DNA of 64,000 nucleotides from NCBI GenBank assembly GCA_963675135.1, contig OY776120.1, forward strand, positions 60,384,063 through 60,448,062, in the 5' to 3' direction. Below, piece by piece: positions 10,752-22,171 of the stretch. This stretch comes from Galeopsis tetrahit (taxonomy: Eukaryota; Streptophyta; Magnoliopsida; Lamiales; Lamiaceae). Numbering within the stretch: position 1 is the stretch's first letter; each line of letters begins with the position of its first letter. The position numbers and the translations under genes were made by a program. The notes beneath the pieces were generated by a model. That model was not told the DNA's origin, did no database searches, and saw only the letters and a program-made list of their open reading frames with translations.

Positions 10752-12517
10752 CCTGAAAATTGTAAACATAAGTACTTAATGCAAAAATATAAAATTGGGT
10801 AAAAAATAGTCATAATCAGATTAGGCACCAAATAATATTAATATACAATATAATATATATATATATATATTATTTTATCCTATAAAAATCAATTCTAACA
10901 ATTAAATAGTGAATTTTATTATATCTAGTGGCATATATATATAATTTATTTATTTTGATAATTACTTCTACATTATATTTCATCATTCCTTTATTTATAT
11001 TTGAATTTAATACTAACACATTACATTCATATCTATAAATTTATAAAAATACATAACATTCAAATATAGTAGTAAATATGACTAATTTAATACCACCAGT
11101 AAGAAAAGCTTGTAAGAAAAGCTCGTAACAATGACTAACAACTCTCTTATTTGCGTAACATGTACTAAGCTGGTGAAGTTATTTTAATGTGCTATATTAC
11201 TCTTTGGGTTCTTAAATGAAGGACACTTTTCAGGCTGCTTTGGGGGATTTACACAAAAATATGTGTACACTATATGGAAACTTACAACTTTCTATGTGTG
11301 TCACAACTCCATCTTATTTTACTAATAAAAAAAAAAGTTTATATAAGGGGTTGACTTATTTATTTAATTAATTTTGACAATTAAATTTGGATGTATGTAA
11401 TGTATATAAATTAATAGCAACAAGTTTTTTTTTTATTATCAGAACATAGAAAATACAGTAAATTTATCTATACTAACAATTAAATGTTTCTATCTCTACT
11501 AACAATTAAATTTATGTAGAATATGTACTAAATTACAGAAAAGAAAAATAATATATTTGCAAAAAAACTAATTCCCTAAGGCACAACATCTATATATTTA
11601 AATAAATATAACAAAAAAAATAAAATACCTGAATATGTTCAATTCTTCAAATACACGGTCCTTTTGTTGATTCCACGTTCGAAATCCCTAAACAAATTAA
11701 ATAACCTGAGAAGAGTAAAAAATAAATTAAACAAATATAATAAATTTTAAATTTTTTTTTTTTGCATATATATACCTACCGCTAAGATGGAGAAATGAAG
11801 ATGAGAAATTAAGATTTTTTTTTTTTAATTGTCTTCACACACGCAGCACAGTAGTAATGAAGGGGGTAGTTTTTTTTTGAAGGATAATGAAAGGATGAAA
11901 GAGAAGTGGAGTAATTTTTTTAGGGGTAACGTACTAATGAAGTGGTGAAGTGGAGTAATAAGGGAGTAGATAGTGGGTGGTAGAGTAATAACGTTAGTTG
12001 GAGGGATACAGCTACATGGAGTTGGGTAGGAGCAACAACAAATCCTCTTTCATGGATGAATCATTTCTTCTGTAAGAATTGTACATTTTATCTTCCGATC
12101 CTTGTTCCCAAATAAATAAATAAAATTACTGTTGGTTCGTTTGGCCTTGTCACAATCAGAGGCTCACCTGCCGGTTGATGTTTATTTTACTTTTACTCGA
12201 CAGGCACGCCCGACATTATGTCTGGGGTGTCAGAGGCGTGTTTGACAGTAATGTCTTTCTTATTTTTTTTAAATCTTTCATTAATTTAATACAAAATAAA
12301 AAATAAAAAACAGAAGCGAGGTGTTTACGCCTTTAAGATAGGCGTGAGTGGTGATCACGCTTGTGACTATTTTCATAAACAAATCTATTTTTCTTACATT
12401 GTCAAGAGAGACTCTCAAAAATGTAATATTTAAATAAATTTGGCTAAAGGTGGTGATTTAATTTGCAATTAACCCTTTTTTAAATTAACAACCTCCTTAA
12501 ATTATGACACATAAGCC

Positions 12518-12711
12518 AAATTAACCACAAAATGACACATATGTCAAATTAACCAAAAGATGACAAATCATCAATTTAAACTCCCTATTAGTATATAAGG
12601 GGATTCTATATTACAAATTAACCACAAAATGACACATATGTCAAATTAACCAAAAGATGACAAATCATCAATTTAAACTCCCTATTAGTATATAAGGGGA
12701 TTCTATATTAT
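12518..12711. repeat. Two-copy tandem repeat, 97-bp unit
   Basis: A unit beginning AAATTAACCACAAAATGACA is present twice, starting near 12518 and 12615, nearly identical. A diverged single copy of related text appears at about 14235-14350, on the other side of the Copia fragment, so the unit may belong to an older dispersed repeat. Confidence 0.7.
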
Positions 12712-13110
12712 AGGAGTAGTGTATTAATTATGTATATATAACAAATTTGTTAATTTTGTAAAATAATATAATTATTTATATAATAAATATGTATAAAATT
12801 ATATAATAAGTTTTACATATATATTTTCGAGCTTTATTTTTTAAATAAATTAAACTTATAAATTTAAAATAATTACATGAAAATTTTAATTGAGATATAA
12901 GATAAAAGTAATTATAAAATAAAATTCAATACACTACAATAAAAATACATTTTAGATTGTATTTTTACTCAAAAGTACATTAAATCATTTAAAAATAAAC
13001 AAAGCTAAAGAATAAAATGAATACTAGTTAAGTAAATAAAATAAAAATTAATTTAATTAGTCAATATTAATATAATAAAAATTTTAACATTTTATATGAA
13101 CTATGTTAAA
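12712..13110. other. AT-rich intergenic stretch
   Basis: Very AT-rich, with no ORF, repeat border or motif I can support. Confidence 0.4.
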
Positions 13111-13129
13111 TCTGGTGAATAAAACCAAT

Positions 13130-13356
13130 GAGTTTCATATTTTCTCTTGATTGCAAAGTAACTGAAGGAAGCGCATATATATACACGCGTAACAAGAATA
13201 TATGTTGTATCTAAGTATATCTAAACAAGAATATACACAGTATCTATCTAATTGTATCTAAGTGCATTCTAATGAAGGCCCTAAGATATGGGTCGTGTAT
13301 GTTAAATTAATATTGGTGGGCCTAAGGCCCATTATGATATAAACGACAATTCTCAA
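13130..13356 (-). mobile_element. 3' LTR of the truncated Copia element
   Basis: A purine tract (minus strand, GAGGGGGAGT) at about 13356-13367 directly follows the RNase H coding region and precedes text starting TTGAGAATTGTCG, the expected layout of polypurine tract then 3' LTR. The outer end of the LTR could not be fixed; several TG dinucleotides near 13115-13150 are possible. Confidence 0.5.
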
Positions 13357-13365
13357 TACTCCCCC

Positions 13366-14140
13366 TCAAGTTGGCGTGTGAAGATCTCGAACACCCAACT
13401 TGCCACGAAGGAATTGAAAACGATCGTTACCAAGCGGCTTTGTAAATATGTCAGCAACTTGATCCGTTGTGGACACCATACTCGGTTGAATGTCGCCTCG
13501 TGTAACCCGTTCTCGAACAAAGTAACAATCCATCTCAACATGCTTCGTTCTCTCGTGAAAGACGGGATTGAGTGCAATATGGCGAGCAGCCTGATTATCA
13601 CAAAAGAGCGGTGTGGGGCCAGTTTGCTTGACATCAAAATCACATAAAAGCCAACGGAGCCAAATTATTTCACAAACCGTCGTAGCCATAGCTCTATATT
13701 CGGCTTCGGCGGACGAACGAGAGACCACGGATTGCTTCTTGGTGCGCCAAGAAACCGGTGAATCTCCAAGATGTATAATATATCCAGTGGACGAGCGTCG
13801 CGTGAAGGGACACCCCCCCCATCAGCATCACAATGGGCGCGAATGGTAGTATCGACACTTGACGTGAGAAAAATGCCTTGTCCCGGTGCATTCTTTAAGC
13901 AACGTAAGATGCGGTGGGCGGCCATAAGGTGGGTATGGCGAGGACTATCCAAGAATTGACTAAGTTGACTAACGGCAAAGACGATATCCGGACGAGTGAC
14001 TGTTAGATAGAGTAAACGACCAACCAGTCTTCGGTAAGGCATCGCATCGACAAGGGGATTGTCGTCGTCCGGACGTAATTTCAAATTTTGTTCCATAGGA
14101 AACATGCTCGGGCGGCTACCTTGGAGGCCATATGAACTAC
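13366..14140 (-). pseudogene. Ty1/Copia pol fragment (RT end and RNase H)
   Basis: Minus strand. 14105-13870 encodes the end of the reverse transcriptase region (YRRLVGRLLYLTVTRPDI, then FAVSQLSQFLDSPRHTH). 13728-13366 encodes RNase H with SRSSAEAEYRAMA, WLRWLL, CDNQAA, HERTKHVEMDCYFVRE and DIFTKPL. The two parts are in different frames, with an indel in the Gly-rich stretch near 13815, so the polyprotein is broken. Everything upstream of the RT end (integrase, protease, gag, 5' LTR) is missing at about 14140. It is a 5'-truncated dead copy. Confidence 0.85.
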
Positions 14141-14516
14141 AACACCTTAAATAAATAATTAATTAGAAATAAAATTCAATACTCAAAAAATAACTTAATT
14201 ACACATCATACTTTTTAAAATTAACAATCTCCATAAATTATAACTTAAACTTAACAATCTCCCTAAATTATGACATATAAGTCAAATTAACCTGATACAT
14301 ATATCAAATTAACCACAAGATGACACATATCAATTTAAACTCTCTATTAGTATACAAGGGATTAACTAAACTTGGACAAATTGATTTTTCATGTATCAAC
14401 TGTTATTAAGTCTTGTATAAATTTCTAAAAAAATTAAATTCACATACACGTGTACTCCACATTTACTCCACATACACACGTGTGACATTCTTTTTAAACC
14501 AACATTTTATTTTATA

Positions 14517-14700
14517 CAGTAAAACCTCTAAAAAAGAATACTCTATTAAGTAATAAACTCTCTTTAGGAATAAAAATTCATGGTCCCAACTTGGGACCAG
14601 TTATAATTTGGAATAAACTCCATATTGTCATAATTCATATTTTTTCAAGTCCCAACATAAAGAAATACACCTCCATTTAGGAATAAATCATAATAATATA
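14517..14700. mobile_element. One end of a pogo/Emigrant-like MITE
   Basis: The sequence CAGTAAAACCTCTAAAAAAG preceded by TA resembles the end of plant Emigrant/Lemi1 (pogo-type Tc1/mariner) elements, and GGTCCCAACTTGGGACC occurs inside as in that family. The opposite terminus was not found, so only a fragment is claimed. Confidence 0.4.
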
Positions 14701-15430
14701 ATTTTACAATAGATTTAAGTTGATTTAAAATACTTGTTCAAGGTTGATTGTGACAATGATTTAATCTTTTGTGTTGTCTTTTCTATTTTTGGTGCCATTA
14801 TATGCGTGAAGAAAATGTTGATTTGATGTAATTGATAAAAAAAAATGTATTATACATAGCATTTATAGATGAAAAAATTAAAGCAATCAAAAGCAAGTAC
14901 ATGCATCTATGGTGGGTGACTCTTGAGTATTTTCTTTTCATATTACGTGAGTAAACTAGTTCAATTAAGTTCAACACATTACATCATGTACATGTATCTA
15001 CTAATTATACCATTATATAATATACATGCATTTAAAAAAAAAAAACCTTATATCTGTAATTAGTTTACAATTATCATTTTATAATATAATTGCATATTTT
15101 TATTAAAAAAGAAACAATATTTTAATAAAAAACGACTGGATCAAACAAACGAGTCAGCTCAATAAATCCTAAAAAATGTAGAACTAGAGTTCATAAATCG
15201 TAAACTCATTTAAATTCGAACTTTTTTGATCCTGATCGCTTAGCCCACTAACTAAACGGATCAGCCCGGGCTATTAATATTTTTTTTTATATATTTTTTT
15301 TTATATTCTGACTATTTATTTAGGTTTTGGGTCATTTGGCTCATGACCATTAAATAATACTCCGCACTAATTTTATTGTTGAAGTGTCCAAACTCAACCC
15401 ATAAGCAACTGTCCATTAGTCATTATTACT
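14701..15430. other. Intergenic, no gene seen
   Basis: AT-rich sequence. The text near 15230-15275 (GATCAGCCCGGGCT) looks like transposon debris, but no border is visible. Confidence 0.35.
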
Positions 15431-15433
15431 TTA

Positions 15434-16514
15434 GGGCATGTTTGTTTTGAAATTATGTAGGATGGGGGAGATGGGGATGGGGAAATCCTGGATGGTGAAA
15501 TCCTGATGAATAGTGATTGTATGTGTTTGTTTTGGAATGTTGAGTAGAATGAGATGTAACTTTATGTCAAATCAATTATGTAAAAATGAGTGATGTTATA
15601 TTATTATATTAATTATTTGAGAAGTGTAATAATAATTGAATGATTTGAGTAATTATTAGACGATGAAATTATTATAAAATAATTTAAAATTATACGAGGG
15701 TGCAAATAAAATAATATAAATAAATTTATGTTAAACATATAATTAATTTTGAACTTCTATGTACATGTGAATTTCGAATTTTTTGTCTACAAGTTCATGC
15801 TAAAAAAGTATATATACAAAAGTGTGTAAGTGGGTCATAAAAGTGTGAACTATACAACTCAATAACCTTATTCATCTAATCATAAGTAGGGGTGTAAGTG
15901 AGTCGAGCCAACTCGCGAGCTACTCGTGCTCGAATCGGAAAAAGATTGAAATCGACTCGAAGTTAATCGAGTCGAGTTTCGAGCTACCGAGTTCGAGCTC
16001 ATAAATACTCGGCTCGAAAGGCTCGTGAGTCGTGAGCCTAATCGAACTTAAACAATATTTACTATTTTTCCATTAATATATAATTTATATTTATATACAA
16101 ATAATCGAGCTCGAGTCGAGCCGAGTTGAGCTCGAGTTGAGCTCGAGTTTATTTTTAAAAAATATATATTTTTTATTATTAATTTTGAATATTATATAGG
16201 TATCGAGCCGAGCTCGAGTTTATCGAGTCGAGCTCAATCATGAAATTTTAGGCTCGATCGAGTTGAGTTTAAAATTTATTCGGTTGAGTGCGAGTTTGAA
16301 ATTTATTATGAGGTAAGAGAAAAATAGAAAATGGTGTTAGGTGTGATTTTCAAGAAAGTAATATATTGATAATATGTATTAATAGAATATATATATATTT
16401 TTAGGGGTGAATGTGATTGAATGGTGAAATCCGGATGTTAAATCCCGAACTAGAACAAGACGGGGGATGTTACGTCCCACGTCTGGACGGGTGAGTCCCA
16501 AAACAAACATGCCC
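15434..16514. mobile_element. PIF/Harbinger-like non-autonomous element, 1.08 kb
   Basis: The left end GGGCATGTTTGTTTTG is the exact reverse complement of the right end CAAAACAAACATGCCC. TTA flanks both sides (15431-15433 and 16515-16517), the 3-bp duplication of PIF/Harbinger. Inside, at about 15890-16310, is a dense GAGTCGAGC/GAGCTCGAG-type block that looks like a second, older insertion. No transposase is visible. Confidence 0.7.
15890..16310. repeat. GAGTCGAGC-rich dispersed repeat nested in the Harbinger-like element
   Basis: It begins AGGGGTGTAAGTGAGTCGAG and contains many copies of the words GAGTCGAG, GAGCTCGAG and CTCGAGT in both orientations. Weaker relatives occur at about 24248-24450 and 24880-25100. 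Such GGGGTGTAAACGAG-type repeats are common in eudicot intergenic DNA; the superfamily is not clear from the text. Confidence 0.5.
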
Positions 16515-16517
16515 TTA

Positions 16518-17011
16518 TAGTTTATACTCATGAGTTTTATGAACTAACGAGTTATAAAATTGTGTTTAAATCATATTTTGTTACCACATTTATGGATTAT
16601 TTATTTTTCAATTTTATTGCTACATTTAATTTTACAAGAAATTTTTTTTATCATAGTTCATTAGTGATCCGTTTAACCGGTGGTCCAAAAAAATTAGAGT
16701 TAAATCTCAAACAATTATAAAACCGTTAAAAAATAATCGATTAAGAAATTTTACAAGAAATTTTGTAGAGGTGACCACCCTATAGAGATAGTCTGATCGA
16801 ATCAGGCCGACAGACTTTTCTACTCAAAACATTTAGGTGTGATAATTAATTTAATTAGGATTTAAAATCTGGATATCCCAGATTCCTAATACGTAATAAA
16901 AATATATGCAATCCAGTTCCTGGAGAGTTTATTCCAAAGTGCTCTATGAATGTGCTGAAATCTGATCCCAAAAAGTCAAACTTCTCAATCATCTCGTCAG
17001 TTTCTGGAGAC
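16518..17011. other. Upstream region of the C92-type hydrolase gene
   Basis: No separate gene. An in-frame ATG at 16946 lies upstream of the chosen start but would put 22 polar residues in front of the signal peptide, so this stretch is treated as promoter and 5' UTR. Confidence 0.4.
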
Positions 17012-20000
17012 ATGAGCAGAACCCACCTGATATTATCGGCACTTTTCATCGTTTCTATTCTCCAGTACTCCCCCAAGGTACAAGCCATTAAAGCACCCTT
17101 TCGTCCCGTAGACATATTGCCGCTGCTGCCGGTACAAGTCTCTTGGCCCATTCTCAACAACCTCAACAACGCAGCAGACCTTCTGCCGTCCTTTGTGGGC
17201 GCCGCCGCCGCTAATAATAATTCTATTCTTCACTGGAAAGGAGCTTGTTTCTATAACAACACTGCTTGGTTAGTGTTTCACAACAACAGCGGAACTCAAT
17301 TTGGGGGTGGTACTCTCCATATTAAGGTTATCGGATATTTCTGTTTCTAGATTGAAAGTTTTTGGTGGTTTGGGTAATCGGATTTTGTTTCTGTATTGAT
17401 CTGTTGTTTTGGGGGGTTTTGTTGATCGATTTTGAGTACACTTGTATGCAACTATTTTACTCAGAGAGTGTGTAAAATTCACTTAGAGTGGCAATTTATT
17501 TATGCTGATTATGATTCTTGTTTTCATGGCGTAATTAAACATTGTTGGGAAGTTTTGTTACTTTCATATGGGCCTTGTTGAGGTTATTATCTTGAATTAA
17601 TAGTTCTATATAAAATCTGGAAAAGTGGGACAGAGTTAAGGCATAGCATTTTAGATTGCTTTTCAGTTATCTTGTTTTATCATTCTCGATATGTAATTTC
17701 AATACCCAGGATGCGAAAGCACATAGTTGGACATGCATGGATCTTTATGTCTTTGCAACTCCATATCGTGTAACGTGGGACTATTACATTCTATCTCGAG
17801 AGCATACTCTTGAATTCAAGGAGTGGGAGTCAGAAGCCGAGTTTGAATATGTGAGTTGTATTTATTTTTATAAGCATTTACATTTTCAGGTTAAATATGA
17901 TTGATTTTCTTGGAAATTAGGTCAAGAACAAGGGAGTTTCGATATTTCTGATGCAAGCAGGGATGATAGGAACACTTCAGGCTTTATGGGAGGTGTTGCC
18001 TTTATTCACAAATACTGGGTGGGGTGAGAAATCTAATCTTGCATTTCTTAAAAAGCACATGGGGGCTTCCTTTGAAGAAAGGCCTGAGCCATGGGTCACT
18101 AACATTACTGTTGAGGATATCCACTCTGGAGATTTTCTTGCATTATCCAAAATTCGAGGCAGGTGGGGTGGTTTCGAGACCCTAGAGAAGTGGGTGACTG
18201 GATCTTATGCTGGTCATACTGCCGTCTTCTTAAAGGACACCGAAGGGAACCTGTGGGTTGCAGAATCTGGGAATGAAAATGAGGAGGTAGTGGTTTGAAC
18301 CCATCCCACTACTTGACTTGCTTTGTTTACTGCAAAGTTTATGTTTCTTGACACATTTACAATTTTGCCTAATTCTTTACGTTTAACTTTTTGTATATCT
18401 CATTAATTAAATATTTTAATCTGGATTATGATTTACGAGTAAAGGGAGCGGATGCTTGGTTCAAATTCTTCAATAGGAATGGTACTGAGAATCATCGAAT
18501 GGTTAATTACAATAAGAATGATGATTACATTGTTAGTGTATTGCTAAAAAAATTATTGTTGGCTGAGGAATAATGGAATGATTGAGGAGTTTTGATTATA
18601 GGGAAGGAGGTAGTTAATCAAAATTGGGTTATGATTAATTTATTTTGAGTCTCGTTACCTCATACGATGTATGATGAAGGTGAATTGGTCATTTTTTTAC
18701 TTTCATTAACCATCACAATTAGTTTATGTTCATTTTCATTCACATTCCCATTGAAGAATTATGAACCAACTGCCCCCTTAGATAACTCATGAGATGAACA
18801 TGTGTGTATATTCAATCTTCTGGGAAATACTATGTTTGTCATTCATAATATGTGTGTGTTGAATCTGCAACTAAGACATATTGAAAATTGAATAGTCTAT
18901 TAGTAATCAACTCTTGTGATCCAAAATCTCCTATCAATCAAAATTATGATCCTTATTATTAACACGTGTACCTTCTAAATTTGGTTATTTAGGGAGAAGA
19001 TGTAATTGCTATCTTACCATGGGACGAGTGGTGGGAATTTGAGCTTACAAAAGACGATGCAAATCCCCAAATAGCATATCTTCCTTTGCATCCTGATGTT
19101 CGGGCCAAGTTTAACGAGACTGCGGCCTGGGAATATGCAAAGAGCATGTCTGGAAAACCATACGGTTATCATAACTTGATATTTAGCTGGATAGATACAA
19201 TTAGTGGAAATTATCCTGCACCTCTCGATGCTCACCTGGTACTTTTTTATTTCCCTTTCCAGTTCTTTCTAAGATCTTTTATTGCTTTCCTTAAAAATAT
19301 TGCTTATCCTATGGACCTATATTGACAGCATCTGGTTGCTCACATAATTTTTTGCAATTGTGGTGATTATTTTACTTAATTTTATTGACTCAAATGGTAT
19401 TTTCCTTTTATATTCATGGAGAAAACACAATATGTATACGAGAGCCCTTATAAGCTGGTTTCATGTCATTTTCTGAAGTTGGTGATCTTATTGGTGGTAT
19501 CAATGGAAGTGTATTATACTTCATTGGGATCACCAATACTTCAATAAGAAAAACTGGTATTTATTTAGAGAGATATTAAGAAAATTATTTGATTTCTCTT
19601 TGTATGCCTAAAGAGGCAAAGACAGCCTGCAAAATTTGGTTAGGATAAAAGATCATAAAGAGTTCAAACAAATATTGGGTGCAGAAGGTTTTGCATAGAT
19701 TTTTTTAAATATATACTATTGTATGGCCATCCATTATATTGATGGTGATGCAATTTTCTATCGTCTAGGATTGTCTGCCTGAATATCCAGGTTTATAGTT
19801 TAATGCCAAATGTTAATAACAGTGAGATTTTGGATCATAATAGACTATTTTTTTGCGTTGATGAGATTAAAGTGAGTGAGAGAGGTACACATCAATTCTT
19901 AATGGTACCTGATGCTGCTTCTGATAATTTATTAAATCGAATTTCTCTGAGAATTTATTACTTGGTTACATCTTCTCCCTCCTAACTTGTTAGTCATTTA

Positions 20001-21365
20001 CAGATTGCTTCTGTTATGACTGTTTGGACTCAACTAGCACCTGAATATGCTGGCAATATGTGGAATGAAGCATTGAACAAACGTCTTGGAACTCAGGTTT
20101 TGTCAATATCCATCCCATCCATTTTAAGTTTAAGGTGTTAATATTTTTATGTAAGGATATTGGTGTAAAGAGAGAGTTGGCTCTCTCCTAGTTAAGGTTT
20201 GAGTATGAAATTGTGCTGATTTCACCAATGTCACGTATGTTATATACTAAACATAATATGCTTTTTTCCCTACAGAACTTGAGCCTTTCTGAAATTATCG
20301 TTGAAGTTGAGAAGCAGGGATCATCTTTTGGTGAATTATTAGCAATTCCTGAGCAAGATGATTGGGTTTATGCTGACGGGAAGTCAGCTTCTTGTGTTGC
20401 TTTTGTCTTTGAATTATACAAGGCAGCAGGACTGTTTGGCAAACTTGCAAGCTCGATACAAGTCACTGAGTTCACAGTGAGTATGCTGCATGCTGCATAT
20501 GTTTAATATCCTTTTAAAGAATTTTGTCAATTCAAGGCCCGAAAAATAGTAAAACTATCAAATCATTGAGTCAATTACGGGTTTCAAAGATTTTTCTTAT
20601 CAATTTGAAACCTGAAAAATAGGAAACTATTGATCTCTGGGCCCTGAAAGATAGAACTCATCAATTTATGACTCGCAAATTTTATGACCATGTATGACAT
20701 CTTAGAGTTAATAGTCTTATTTTTCTTATATTTTTCACTTGTGTGAAATTAATATATCTTTTCTTTCCTGGAATTGTGATTTATAAAAATATTGTTGAAT
20801 AACTAGAAACTGTAAGATGTCAAACATGGTCTTATAATGTGTGAATTATACTAATTTTTATCTTTCAGATATCAAATTGATAATTTTCTATTTTTCATGT
20901 CCCTTTCAAACCCTAAATTAATAGTCTTACTATTTTTTCAGGCCTTAAATTGATAAAAAAAAAAATATACCAGAAAATCATATTGCATGTTTTTATATAG
21001 AACTCATGTCTGGTTTGTATGTGGCCAACCTCAAGACGAAATACTAGTAACAAAAACCAAACACCAAGTTCTATATAGCAATCCATATTTCCAATAACTA
21101 CATCAGTCATTTTATGCTTTATCTTTATTATTTGTCTCGACATTTTCAGATAAAAGACGCGTACTCTCTAAAGTTGTTTGAAAACAATTCAAGCCGTTTA
21201 CCAAAGTGGTGCAATGATGGGGACGATGTAAAACTCCCCTTCTGCCAAATTAAAGGGAAATACCGGATGGAGTTACCTGGGTACAATAGCATGTATCCTT
21301 ATCCCCACATGAACGAGAGGTGCCCGTCCTTGCCACCTAAATATTACAGACCCGAGTACTGCTGA
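17012..21365 (+). CDS. Permuted papain-like (YiiX/C92-type) hydrolase, seven exons
   Basis: Exons by frame-consistent GT..AG joins: 17012-17326, 17710-17850, 17921-18286, 18993-19238, 20004-20096, 20276-20476, 21150-21365; 525 residues. All introns are in phase 0. The start at 17012 opens a signal peptide (MSRTHLILSALFIVSILQ, likely cleavage after VQA near residue 25), pointing to the secretory pathway. The GHTAVFL motif with His251 precedes ASCVAFVFELYKAAG with Cys427. This His-before-Cys order is that of circularly permuted NlpC/P60-papain folds (YaeF/YiiX, peptidase family C92), and SGDFLAL at 221-227 resembles the family's GD motif. The reaction and substrate in plants are unknown to me; amide or ester cleavage is inferred from the fold. 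Intron 3 holds a MITE. The frame is intact throughout. Confidence 0.85.
18441..18781. mobile_element. MITE in intron 3 of the C92-type gene
   Basis: The left end (AAGGGAGCGG...TTGGTTCAAATTCTTCAA) and the reverse complement of the right end (TAAGGGGGCAGTTGGTTCAT, then AATTCTTCAATGGGAATG) form an inverted repeat of about 35 bp. A diverged copy with the same inner text (GGAATGATTGAGGAG, TTATTTTGAGTCTC) is at about 43185-43535 in intron 1 of the CRM-protein gene. No target duplication was certain. Confidence 0.6.
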
Positions 21366-22171
21366 GAAACATACGTTGTATGTATAGTTTCATCAGGTTA
21401 CCATTCCGCGTATCTATACTAGTTTTTCTACTGTGTATATAAATCTTGTACATGTTTAGTTAATTAGCATACACTATTCAAACTGTTTGGCACACCTAAT
21501 ATCATCTGCCAAAACAAGTGAAATATTAGCAGGGGATCATTGTAGAATTAGTTTAGTTTGAAGTCTTCTGCTGATTTCTTCTTTATTTTCTCGTTGCTAC
21601 CGTGTGTGTGATAAGGTGGGATAATGTAAAAAATGATTATTTGAGACGTGGTAATATTATTCAATTGTTAGCTACAAGTGATATGTCGATGTATTTGTTA
21701 TCTCGTATTTGTTGTCATGCATTATTAGATGTGAAAAGATATCAAATGTCAACTTTGTCCCTCATTCAAATTGAAAATGTAGAAATCAAGAAGAGTATTG
21801 TAGTAAATTGAGTTAAAAAAGTTAAACTTAGGTTGATAATGCCTTTAAACACAAGGTCTGAAATGCACCTGGTGCATGGTGCATTCGCTGAACGTTTCAG
21901 TTTCCCGTTTTCCAGTCAAATCTAGTGCATGTTTCACCCTGTGCTCAGTTACACGGTGCAGCTAATACACAAGATTGACTCGCCTTTAAAAGGGTATTAT
22001 GGATACAGGGTTGGACTTTACAATCTGTTGATGGTATTATTTTAATACGGAAGCATAAAACGAGATAAAGGGAATAAGACGACAAGACACGCCCTACCAA
22101 ATGAGCTCATTGAATAAAAAGAGATACATTTAAGATGAACAAACATATAGCATGTGATGCATTATCCTAGT
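21366..22171. other. Convergent 3' flanks of the C92-type gene and the P450 pseudogene
   Basis: Contains the 3' UTR region of the plus-strand gene and the 3' flank of the minus-strand P450 pseudogene. The short plus ORF at 21602-21811 has no recognisable features and was not accepted. Confidence 0.35.

Larger units (their letters stand above)
5872..12444. mobile_element. MULE-type element with long TIRs carrying a plant mobile domain gene
   Basis: The left end starts GACAAATTTATTTAAATATT and the right end, reverse-complemented, starts GCCAAATTTATTTAAATATT. Inverted repeats run about 360-390 bp (5872-6230 and 12060-12444) and share CACGCCT, GTTTATGAAAATAGTCAC and GAGGCTCACCTGCCGGTTG-like blocks. 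The flanking 9-mers CGAAGGTGG (5863-5871) and TAAAGGTGG (12445-12453) agree at 7 of 9 bases, fitting an aged MULE target duplication. No MULE transposase is visible; the cargo is a broken plant-mobile-domain gene on the minus strand. The element is non-autonomous as it stands. Confidence 0.75.
5539..12476. mobile_element. MITE of the GGTTAATTGC family, split by a larger MULE
   Basis: The left arm (about 5539-5645) and the reverse complement of 5770-5871 joined to 12454-12476 match almost base for base, including GTTAATTGC near the tip, AAATCAC, TTTGCAAT and AATAATTGCAAATAAATCAC. Removing 5872-12453 restores a continuous element of about 355 bp with inverted repeats of roughly 105 bp. The 6.6-kb MULE at 5872-12444 therefore inserted into the right arm of an older MITE. 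Related termini occur at 32649-33330 and 54384-59849. A target duplication for this host MITE was not clear. Confidence 0.6.

Noticed and set aside
14235..14350. Target duplication of the Copia fragment (similar text on both sides, 12481-12600 and 14235-14350)
   Set aside because: The similar stretch is over 100 bp long and diverged, far longer than a Copia 5-bp duplication; it is an older dispersed or tandem repeat.
16946..17011. Upstream ATG of the C92-type gene
   Set aside because: It would bury the signal peptide behind 22 polar residues; the next ATG at 17012 opens it directly.
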